Source of the DNA: Acanthornis magna
Taxonomy: Eukaryota; Chordata; Aves; Passeriformes; Acanthizidae
Assembly: GCA_036785705.1 (NCBI GenBank)
Contig: JAWUZG010000015.1
Location: forward strand, 5,409,001-5,473,000
Length of the DNA stretch: 64,000 nt
Direction: 5' to 3'
This document shows positions 25,460-41,050 of this stretch, in pieces. Made by a program: the position numbers and the translations under genes. Position 1 is the first letter of the stretch, and the number at the start of each line of letters is the position of its first letter. The notes beneath the pieces were generated by a model. That model worked only from the letters and a program-made list of their open reading frames with translations, had not been told where the DNA came from and did not search any database.

Positions 25460-26361
25460 CTATTTAAAAAAACAAATCAAATGCTACCAGTTAATTCACA
25501 CGATTCCCAGATTTATTTTAACAACAAAACACAACTGATAAAAGTCTTAAGCAGAAATGCCTGCTGAGATTACCCCCCGCCACTGATAATCCACACCGTG
25601 GAATGAATGGCCTGGCCAACACTTATTTCCAACCCATCTGCACTGCCCTGCAGTCTGACAATGAGCTGGCAGCTCAAACCTGGTGACAGATCGGCCTCCC
25701 CTGGGGCGAGCGTCCCTGATAAAACACGCTATGGGACACACCGAGGACAAAATGAGTTTTAGGGGGCACTCTGAAAGAGCAAAGCGGATCGCCCACGCTG
25801 CAGAAGAAGCTCCCGCATCCTTCAGGATGGCGCAGTTAGGCGCCAAGAGCCTCCGACCTGCTCGGAGCGCGCAGTGACGGGGCTGCCCCGCTCACACCGC
25901 CCCGGGCTCTGTGCGTGTGTGTCTGTCTGTCCGTCCGTCCGTCCTGCCAGGCAGCCCCGGCCCGGCCCCCTGCGCCCGTGCCCACCTGCCCGCCGGCACC
26001 GCAGCAGCGACCGCGCCTCCTGGGCCATGCGCCGCCGGCTCAGCCGCTCCTCCAGCGCCGGGTGGCGGTACCGCTTCGGGACGCGGAGCTTGGCCACGGC
26101 CGCCCGCCCGAGGAAGAGCCCGCGGTACACGTGCGCCTCGGCGCCCTGCTGCACCAGCCGCAGCCCCGGCAGCGGCGGCGGCGTAGGCGGCTCCTCCGCC
26201 AGCACGGCGGCGCCCGCCCCGCCGGGACCGTCCATGGCAGGGCCCGCGGCCCCCAAGTCACCCACGGCACGGCCCGCGGCCCCCAAGTCGCCTATCGCTG
26301 GGCCCGCGGCCCCGGCCATGGCCGAGCGCGCATCGCCCGCCTCCGCCTGGGCCGCCGCCAT
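24981..26361 (-). CDS. TP53RK: TP53RK (PRPK/Bud32), KEOPS-complex atypical kinase
   Basis: Two exons, 25986-26361 and 24981-25459 (376 + 479 bp), join at phase 1 and give 284 residues plus TAG. The family is a small atypical kinase/ATPase of the KEOPS complex (with OSGEP, TPRKB, LAGE3, GON7), which makes t6A at position 37 of ANN-decoding tRNAs; the human protein also phosphorylates p53. Visible motifs: the divergent nucleotide loop [11 protein letters not shown] (71-81), the conserved Lys91, the [13 protein letters not shown] helix (95-107), the catalytic HGDLTTAN (191-198), the metal-binding DFG (214-216), and the basic C-terminus ending GRKRSMIG. Ser281 lies where human Ser250 is, a reported Akt site. 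The protein is about 31 residues longer than the human 253, because of a Gly/Ala repeat at 17-46. Met15 or Met43 could also start translation. The ATG at 26361 was chosen because MAAA matches the human start. Confidence 0.96.
25460..25985. other. TP53RK intron 1
   Basis: 526 bp with canonical ends. Near its 5' end (25906-25945, plus strand) is an imperfect simple repeat of GTGT, CTGT and CCGT steps. Confidence 0.9.
25986..26361 (-). CDS. TP53RK: TP53RK exon 1
   Basis: Residues 1-125 plus the first base of Gly126. The donor is GGCAG|GTGGGC. It includes the variable N-terminus, the ATP loop, Lys91 and [18 protein letters not shown]. It is very GC-rich and lies within the promoter CpG island. 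Confidence 0.93.
26241..26330 (-). repeat. 30-bp tandem repeat in TP53RK exon 1
   Basis: Units begin GGCCCGCGGCCCC at 26241, 26271 and 26301, period 30 bp; two are near-identical and the third is diverged. On the coding strand they give [20 protein letters not shown] and [10 protein letters not shown], residues 17-46. It accounts for nearly all the extra length over the human protein. Confidence 0.9.
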
Positions 26362-26720
26362 CACTGGGACCCACAAAACGCATGCGCGCCGTGAGTATTC
26401 GGTAACTTTCGTCCATCTCCGGCCATCCTCGGCAATGCTCGGCTGCCCGTGACGGAAAGCTACGAGCTGCCGAAGCCCCGCCCCTCCGCGGCTGTACCGC
26501 TGCGCTGCGCTCTCCATGGCGTGCCCTGCGCTGCTGTGTCCTGTGCCTGCCGGCGCTGCCTCTGCCAAACCCCTCCCTGTGCTTCCCCCCGAAAATCCTG
26601 CTGCCCTCTGCTTGCCTCTGCCGTGATGGAGGGTACCGAGTAGCCGCACGATGGCGGGACTTGTTCCTGAGCGTTCCCGAGCCGGAGCGCGCTCCCGTGG
26701 TTTGGCCAGGGCACGAGCGG

Positions 26721-29700
26721 GACCCGCATCTGCCGCAGGGTTTGCGATGGAGATGTTGGATGCGCCTCTTCCCAAGGTGGCAAGTGGCATCTCGTGGCTC
26801 CCCCGAGGTTTTCCCCGCATCACCTTGGAATTCCCCTCCAGGGCATCACTCCTGGGACACCACTGCCACGGCATTCCCACCAGGATACTCCACCGCTGGA
26901 GCATCACTGTGGGGACTCCCTCTCTGGGGCATCACCACCACGAGGATCCACCACTGGCTCTTGCTCTTTCGTGTGCAAAAAACCTTTGCTGGAGCCTTTG
27001 CAGATCCAGGGGATCAGCAGCCTGCAGCAGGGCACGGTGTGACCCCAGGTCCCCACGCTGGGCACCACCAAAGCTTCTTCCCCAGGTCTGCCACAGGCCA
27101 CTCATGCTGTCAGTCAGGTGGCTCCCCCTGCCTTGAGCAGCCAAGTCCCACATTGCCCTCTTATTAAAAGATGCATACACCTCATTATCCTCATAAACCT
27201 CATTAGAGCAGTATCTGGGGTTTTATGGCACCCTGAAAACTCACTGCCCTATTGGGTGACCTGCACATGCTGCAAATACATTCCTCAGAAGATACAAGAG
27301 AATGCAGCCCAGTCCATGTAAATATGTTTTCGATTGTTGCTTTTGGGGGTGCCAAAAGTCCATTTTGTCTTTGTTTTCTCACCCACAACATTTGTTTCCT
27401 TTTCAGAATATTTATATTTTATTAACACATTCCATACAGCTTACTTGTCATTGCACAGTGGGATCACGCCTGGCAAATATTTATCTTGCCTCAGTAACAA
27501 CTTTTAAACAACCTTCCCAAGTTTTCAATGATACAGATAATCCATCCCGCAATTCTGCCCACCCGTGGCACCTCCCTTCAGCTGCCCTCACTGTGGCAGG
27601 GCTGCAGGAGCCCAGAAGCTTGCCCAGGGTAAGAGGCACATTCCTGGTATCTGTGGCTGGAATTTGCAAATGCCTCAAACACTCAAATAAATCGAAAGGT
27701 TTTCCCCATGTGAATGGATTTTATCAGAGCATCTATGCACAGATGCCCCCACAGACACACACATATAACCTATAAGCAGGTGCACACAGATACCCTTTGG
27801 TTCATTATTCTGGCAAATGTGATGGTTTTCTCTCATGCTGGCCAAAAACCTCCTCCAGAGCTTTCAAAATATGAAAGAAAATATTTTTCCTTTATTTTCC
27901 CCTTTATTTTATTTATTTAAATTTTATCTTCCCTGTGATTTCACTTATTCTTTCCTCTTTTACTGCAATAAACAGTTGACATAGCCCTTGGAAACCATCT
28001 AGAGCCATTGACAATATTTATGGTATCACTCAGTATTTTTATTTGAATTTTGAATCACCCCAGAGAACTGGTCTGAAGCCACAGACTGGTAAATGCTTTA
28101 GTTATGTAACTTTGTCCTCCCAGTGACAAGCATTTACAAACTCTCCTTTCACGAACAATGTAATTAAGTTGCAAATTACAGCACAGCAAACCAAGCTAAT
28201 GGAAACCCAGGCAGGTCCCATGGGCTCCTTCCCGCTGTCCTACAGGTCTCTTGGAATCAGGCAGGATACAGCCCTGGAAGAGGCTCTCCCATCACCCTCC
28301 TGCATATTTAAGGATGGAGGCTGCCACCCTCAGAGCTGGATGGATTGGAAAAGGGATGAATTTGGGTTGTCACAGCTGGAGGCATCCCTAAAATGTGCAA
28401 GGAGTCAAGACTCCTGGTGGGACCACCACAACTGACCAGCATTGCCAGGGAACCCCCCGGGTTAGGATATCGTAAAAGAAAACGTGCAGCCTGGCATCAG
28501 AAGAAATCTCTCTGGGATGTAAACCGGCATGCAATAAATGCAGGTTCCTGGTGAGCTGGCTCCATCCCAGCCAGCTGTGACACTGCTGCTTGCTCAGTGA
28601 TCATCACTTCCATCAATAACTGAATTGAGTTTGGTCACTTTGGCCCCCCCAAGCCCCTTCCTAAGGGTCAATCATAATAGAAGAAAATACGCTTGAGGGT
28701 GTGATGAGGATTGCTGAACACCATATCTTCCTTTTTCCACGGTGGACTTCTTTCTCATCTTGTATTTGTATTTTAGTTTGTGATTTTAAAGCCTCTTTTA
28801 GCTGCTCCAGCTCAGAGGTAGAGGGTAACATTTCCAGTCATCACAGGCGGGTTGTGTTACAAACACGGAGCTCTCCAGGAGCACATTCCTGCGGCTCAGC
28901 CCTGGGGATGTGCTGTTTGGCTGCCGGGCAGGAACGCGCCCTCGAGAGATAAGCATCAGATGGGGAAACGGCACTGCCAAGACACACGGCTGGAGAGGAG
29001 GAGGAGGAAAGCATCACAGGAGGCAGCAAGGACAGAAACGTGCCTGCAGACATGAAGCATTGGTGGATCCAACCCCCCCAGACGTTCCCATGCAAGATTT
29101 AGGGGCAAAGGTGCTGCCTTCAGCAGGCTGAGAATGCCCACTGACTACAAAAGGTGTGATAAGAAAGCTCTACTTTAAGAACCCCAAAATAAACCCTTTC
29201 TTCCCAAATTGTCCCTGCTGTACATCATAGCAGGTTTTCACCTTTTTTTCCAGAGGACTGTAACCCACAGCCTCCACAGTGCCAATGTGACAGCTGCATT
29301 TCTGTACACACTGGTGCCATCTTTTTGGCCACCTTTGGTAAACACACCATAAAGCTCTGCCTGTGCTCCCCAAGACGCAACAACCTCCCCGTTGTCTATG
29401 CTAATATTATTTCTTGCCCTGCCAGAGACCAGGAAGCCTCCAGAAAATGTTTATGTGGCAGATAAATGAATGCTGAGTGACCACAGATAAAAATATAATT
29501 TCTTCCTTCTCTCACTGAAATGTCAGAAGGAAGAAATTGTTCAGGCAAATTGCAGATCACATAGCCAAGAGAGGGTTTTCCTGGAGGCTGATGAGGACTC
29601 TAGACTCTCTCTAGCTCTTTTCTGGCATGGTGGGGAACCGTGCATGGGAGACACAGCTCACCCTAAGTGCCTAGACTTGAGCTCTGGGGATTAGGTCTGG

Positions 29701-31275
29701 AGGCCAGAGATCACGGGCAAGATCACACTACATCCCCTAGATCCCCACGTGCTCCCAAAATGTGGAACATAAGCCTAGACACAGAGCTGTATGTCTGCTG
29801 TCCACCATGGTCTCATGTGGGTCTTGGGGAAGAGAGAAAATTGGAGTAATTTTTACCTCTGCAAATCATGAGAGCTGGTGGTGATTTCCGAGCTATTTAA
29901 ACTGCTCTAATATGAAATGCAAATCCTATTGAAAAGTTCTTCCCATGAACACCATTGGTTTCTGTTGGCTGGTGTTTGAAGCCATTCTTCCCCGAGTGTG
30001 TGATCTCTGTGCAGCTGTCAGGCTGCACCAGAGACAAGGCTTTAGAAAAGGTGTTTTTACATACTATATTCCCACTGAAATTAGAGTATATGCACAGGAA
30101 GCATTTATTTAATCTATAAACCATCTAAACCAATCTAAAATCTAATCATCTATAAGGTAGATGATTCACACACTTTTCATATTCTCTGTGATTTTGAGCA
30201 GAAACAAAACCAAAACCTTTGATCATCTGCTGCTACTGCTGCTCATGTTACAGCCAGATATCCAACAGACTAAAGCTGAAAGGATATACATGATCCAGTA
30301 TCGCCCATCTCAAGCATCCCAAACTATGAGTTAGGACAAAAAAAGAGTTCATACCACTGGTCAGTAGAGCAGAGACATGAGATGTATACTCATACTTCAA
30401 AAAGTAACAATTCTTTAAATATTTGTCTTAAATTCCCTATTAAGTTAACATGTGGGATGACTGGAAAGGCTCTTTGAAAAAAAAAATCACACATTCACGT
30501 GGTCTTTATTCTTCACCCAACCTGTTTATTTTTGCCTGTATCAGAGGGGTGTGCCTGCACCACAGGCACGATGGTCACTGATTCAGACCTTCCCCAATTC
30601 AACTCTGTGCTGGGGCAAAAAGCTTTACCAGCACAGGCTCCACAGAGTGCTGTTCTGGAGCTTGTGTGGTCATAACATATTAAATATTAAGAGTTAATGT
30701 AGGTTTTAAATGAAATATTACCTGCAGTCACATGCCAGCTCACAAAGCAGGTTCGTGGTCATTTGCATTTACTCTCCAGTGGCAGTCCCTGCTGCAAGGC
30801 TCTGGGGAGGCTGTGCTTGTCTTGCCACCCGTGACACCACATCCTCCCTCACCGTTTCCCACGCCAGCTGGGTCGCAGCAAGTTGCTGAATATCTCGTGT
30901 ACTTCAGCACAGCACAACTCGCCCAGCAGCTGCTGCTTACACGAACAGCACCAAGGGACAGTGTTTGCATATCGTGTTGAAGAGTTTTGAAAGTTTTCGA
31001 GGTGTATCACGTTTTGCAAAGTCCTTGTTTAACAAACTGGACTTCGGGAATTTGCCTCAGAAAATAACCTTGCCTCCAAGTGCAAGTCCCAGGGTCTTTT
31101 ATGCAGGACAGCAGGAAGGTTCCTGTTCCACTCAGTAGGAAAAGAATGTTAATTGCAAAGGAAGTTGAATAGTGAATGCTTTGTCTGATGGAGCAGTGTG
31201 TCAGGGGAAGGAGATAAGCTTGAGAGATTGATTCTTTCTGTCCCACAGCCATGAAAGAGTGCAAACTCAGACAGA
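26721..31275. other. Intergenic, TP53RK to SLC2A10
   Basis: No gene recognised. Bases 26836-26960 look like a degenerate repeat of roughly 30 bp built on GGGGCATCACC / CAGGATCCACC-like phrases. The rest is unique-looking. Confidence 0.65.
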
Positions 31276-31280
31276 AAATA

Positions 31281-31535
31281 ACAGAATCATAAACTCAAAT
31301 AATATGCTGAGTTGGAAAGGACCCATCAGGATCATTGAGTCCAACTCCTGGCCCTGCACAGGTCACCCCAAGAATCCCATCAGGTGCCCAAGAGCATCGT
31401 TCAAAGGCTTTTTGAACTTGGTCAGGCTGGTGCTGCGACCACTGCCCTGGGGAGCCTGTTCAGTGCCCAACCACTCTGTGTGAAAACCCTTGCCCTGATA
31501 TCCAACCTAAATCTCCCCTGCTGCTCTTTTTGTTT
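31281..31535 (-). repeat. CR1 LINE fragment
   Basis: About 255 bp in antisense CR1 form: ACAGAATCATAAACTC, GAGTTGGAAAGGACCCATCA, GGATCATTGAGTCCAACTCC, then the tract corresponding to the C-terminal end of the CR1 reverse-transcriptase protein (CTTGGTCAGGCTGGTGC..., AACCTAAATCTCCCCTG). It is 5'-truncated and lies about 0.5 kb upstream of the SLC2A10 promoter island. Confidence 0.9.
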
Positions 31536-31663
31536 TTAGCTTTGAAGCGGCCACCCCTTTCCTAGCAGGCTTCTTTGGCTTTCCAGCCGAGCTACCTAAA
31601 AACATTAATAAACTGTCAGTCTCTCGTGGACTTTCTTGAGGCTTTCTCCTCTGGAGGGGTGAA

Positions 31664-31702
31664 GCTCTGCACAAGAGCAGCTCTGCACAAGAGCAGCTCT
31701 GC
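31664..31702. repeat. 16-bp short tandem repeat
   Basis: GCTCTGCACAAGAGCA occurs at 31664 and 31680, with a partial third copy at 31696. Confidence 0.9.
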
Positions 31703-32084
31703 AGGCAGGGAGGCGATTTCTGTGCCTCAGGTGAGGCAGACTGGGCACAGAGCTGTCACTCCATCACCCTCGTTCCAGACCAAGTCGCACCCACCGTCCG
31801 TACCGCGTCCCCGCCGCCCCGCAGCCGCCCGGCCCCGGTTCCGCCGGGCTCGCCCATGGGCTCACCCATCCCCCGGACCCGGCTCCGCTCCCGGGGCCGT
31901 GCAGGCCCCCCGCCCGGGCCCGCCGCCCCCAGAGGGGCGGGCAGGGCGCCTACAAGCCCCAGGCTGCCCGGCCGGGGGCAGGGCGGCAGCGACGTGGCGC
32001 GGCCCCGCTCCGCTCGGCTCCGCTCCGCTCGGGCCGCCGGCCCCGCTCCGCCCCGCTCCGCCCCGCCGCGCTGCGCTCCGCGCC

Positions 32085-37990
<5,906 letters not shown>

Positions 37991-38257
37991 AACCTGTGAC
38001 CACAGCACAGTGTCTGAGGAGTTCCACCAGCAGAGGAGCAGGCTGGGCCATCAGGACACTTCTGGGGCCTTCAACTGGTGACCTTTGCTCAGAGACAGTT
38101 CTCCCTGCAGGGCCTTAGATCTGGGAACATGCCAACAGCATGTCCTTTGGGTCCTTGGAGAAACATTGTTCCCAGGCAGGGAACACATCCTTCCTTTGAT
38201 GCATTTTAATTTTTCATCATTTGTATCTCCTATCGTTTAATGGTTTTATACGCAGGA

Positions 38258-38263
38258 ATTAAA
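38258..38263 (+). terminator. SLC2A10 polyadenylation signal (ATTAAA)
   Basis: The ATTAAA variant hexamer lies 268 bp after the stop, just before a sequence change into GC-rich repeat DNA. A GT-rich stretch (38308-38325) could be the downstream element. This implies a short 3' UTR of about 290 bp. Confidence 0.6.
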
Positions 38264-38454
38264 GCACGGCTTTTGCTGACAGTGATCTCCGTCCGCGGAG
38301 CTCATTTGTGAGCACGGTGTGTTATTTTCCATTTTTTGGCAACTCCGGGATCGGGGCCGGGAAGGGTGCACCACGCCGGGCCCGCCGCCAGCGGGCGCCC
38401 CGGCACCGCGCCTTCGGGAGCCGCGGCCGGAGCGGCAATTCCCAAAATCCGAGA

Positions 38455-39005
38455 CCCCGCACCCCTCGGACCCCTTCCCTGCCTCCCCGCCCCCCTCGGA
38501 CCCCTTCCCTGCCTCCCCGCCCCCCTCGGACCCCTTCCCTGCCTCCCCGCACCCCTTCCCTGCCTCCCTCGCCCCCCTCGGACCCCTTCCCTGCCTCCCC
38601 CGACCCCTCGGACCCTTCCCTTCCTTCTCCGATCCCCTCGGACCCCATTCCCTGCCTCCCCTGACCCCTCGGACCCCCTTCCCTGCCTCCCCGCACCCCT
38701 TCCCTGCCTCCCCGCACCCCTGGGACCCCTTCCCTGCCTCCCCCGCACCCCTTCCCTGCCTCCCCGCACCCCTCGGGCCCCCTTCCCTGCCTCCCCCTCT
38801 CCCCTCGGACCCCTTCCCTTCCTCCCCCGACCCCTCGGACCCTTCCCTTCCTTCCCCGACCCCTCGGACCCCTTCCCTTCCTTCCCCGACCCCTCGGACC
38901 CCTTCCCTTCCTTCCCCGACCCCTCGGACCCCTTCCCTGCCTCCCCCGACCCCTCGGACCCCTTCCCTGCCTCCCCCGACCCCTCGGACCCTTCCTTGCC
39001 TTCCC
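38455..39005. repeat. C-rich minisatellite, 30-bp period
   Basis: Tandem units of about 30 bp, type CCCCGACCCCTCGGACCCCT plus TCCCTGCCT(C), with exact 30-bp spacing over 38461-38550 and 38851-39000 and indel-shifted units between. The plus strand is almost purely pyrimidine apart from CGG/CGA and TGCC steps. Because 30 is a multiple of 3, three plus frames and two minus frames stay open for hundreds of codons (Pro/Ser/Asp-rich and Gly/Arg/Glu-rich). I regard these as artefacts. Confidence 0.95.
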
Positions 39006-39689
39006 GCACTGTGCTAGGGCCCGGCGGGGCCGGACAGGAGGGATGTGCAGATGGGAATTGGGGGTACCCCTGCGTCAGGGTGGGCAGGCAGCTGGGGCTG
39101 TGCTGGGGACAAGGCAAGGGGAGGGGATGGCGATGCTGGGGGTGCTGGGGACCCAGGTCAAGGGGAGTGAGCGGGGCTGGTTGTGCTGGGAGGACACAAT
39201 TAGTGTCCCAATTAGTTCTGGGGCCAGCAAACAGGGCTAGGGACGGTGCCAGGTGCTGGGGTGACGGTACAGAGAGCTGTGAGACAGCTCTAAGGGGGAT
39301 CAATGAGCCCAGGATAAAGGACTGTCATCCCCACTTTACACAAAAAAAACCACGGTGCACCTTCCAAACCCAGCAGCTTCAAACCCCCAGGAGGAGGAAT
39401 CTGTGAGAGGTGCGCAGTTTGTCACACAGTGCACAGGGTTTGGGTGTCCGTGCTTGCACAGCCTGCCGGGCCATGGCAGAGAGGAGCTGTGATAAGATAA
39501 TGCCAGGCTTTCCAATCACCCTGAATAACAATCCCAGTAGCAGTACAGATTGCTTGAGGTGGGAAATCACAAATTCCAGTAAAAAAATGTAGAGCCAGTA
39601 CTGTGTAACTGAGCTCTGATAAGGATAAAGGTAATGAATAGCAAATATAAAATGAGATTAGAGAAGTTAGTCAGCTCAGTGATCCATCA

Positions 39690-41050
39690 GGAAGGAGTAA
39701 AAGTGGGTTTGGATACAATAAAGGGTCTCCAGGACCAAGCAGTGCTGGAAGCGCGAGGAGGGCTGCTGCTCTGCGTTTGGTGGGGAGCAGTGCACAGGAC
39801 CTGCTTCACAAGGTGTTTGTGGGAGAGCTGGTCTCTGCTAGTGACCACAAAACAACCTTTAATGCTGTAGTGGGAGAGAGCACACCAAATAAATCCAGCC
39901 TGGGGCTCTACAATTTCAAGAAAGGGAACTATGAAAAAAATAAGGTGATTAGTCAATAACAACAAACCCAAATGGAGAAGGCAGAAAGCAAGGAGCCTGC
40001 AAGCAGTCTGGAGGCGATTAAAAAATGCTCTATTAAAGCCTAAGCAAAACATGTGCCACAACTCAAAAAGAACTAAGAGGTCCTAAAAAACACCCTGCCT
40101 GACTGACTGCTAAGGTTAAGGAGGTATCACAGGGAGAAGGTCAGTGTTTTAAAAGTGAAAAGGTTTCCCACATGAGGAGAAAAGGAAAAGCTATAAAACA
40201 TAGCAAGTAAAGAGTAGACAGAAAAGAGAGCTAAAGAAGTGCATGAAGATCTTGCAAAGATCTTGTAAATACCTTCAAAAATCTTTATTTAACTATATCA
40301 GAAGGAAGAAACAGAGAGCCATTGCCCAATACAAAGATGCAACAGGGTGCCAGGGAGGAGAAGGCATGGCGGGGCAGCTTGGGCACAACTGTGGGTTGGT
40401 CTCCACTGCTGCAGGTATTTGGAAGAACCTTGCACCCAATAAATTAGAGGAATTAGATCAATGTGACTTTACAAATGGCTGCTGTCCCAGAGGGGTGGCA
40501 GGTTGCTAGTGCAACTCCCAGCTACAAACCAAGCTCTGGAAGGGGACATTGGGAGCTGCAGGGTGAGTGTCACCTCTGTCCCTGCTGGGGTGGTGGGGTC
40601 TGTGCCAGCAGTGAGCACATGGGCACACAGGCAGCCAGGAAAGAGCCAGCAGACATGGATGCCAAGGAGGGAAAGCTTCTCTTGCCAACATACTGGGACT
40701 CTAGGAATATATCAAGTATTCACGTGGATAGGGAGGACCCAACAAACAGAACAGATGGATGTTTTACAAAAGATTTTGGCAAAATTATTTTAAAAACATT
40801 TACACTGCCATGGGATTGAAGCAATGGTTCTTTTCTATATTGAAATATCTTTAAGGATATTCTTGTCTTGTAGGTAGCAAAGTGCAGGGTTTAACAGGCA
40901 ATTTTTGAGGATGAATGAGATTCAGCAGCCAGATTGCCCAAGAACCTCTGTTGAGTCTGGTTTTATTCAGCATCTTCAGCTGTGGTGTTGGCAGGGGAAT
41001 GGACAGCAAAATCTCCAGGTTTGTGGATGATGCTAAGTAAGATCTTATAG
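39690..41050 (+). repeat. Decayed CR1-clade LINE (endonuclease and RT remnants)
   Basis: Separate reading-frame pieces resemble a CR1-type ORF2 in the right order. First, VSASDHK at 39831-39851 has the Ser-Asp-His of the APE endonuclease end and is followed by YNFKKGNYEK. Second, FNYIRRKKQR at 40288-40317 resembles the linker just before the RT domain. Third, LVLFSIF (from 40957) and RFVDDAK (41017-41037) fit the RT blocks VLFNIFINDL and FADDTKL. Stops and frame changes separate them, and much of the RT is missing. The outer limits are not defined. Confidence 0.65.

Larger units (their letters stand above)
25850..26720 (-). promoter_or_regulatory. CpG-island promoter of TP53RK
   Basis: CpG-dense sequence covers exon 1 and continues about 350 bp upstream of the ATG. 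Such islands are often bidirectional. In human a divergent noncoding transcript is annotated next to TP53RK, but nothing in this sequence proves one here. Confidence 0.7.

Noticed and set aside
26362..26907. Upstream continuation of the TP53RK frame
   Set aside because: The 361-codon frame continues through the promoter. The homologous start is the MAAA at 26361, so the upstream part is taken as 5' UTR or flank.
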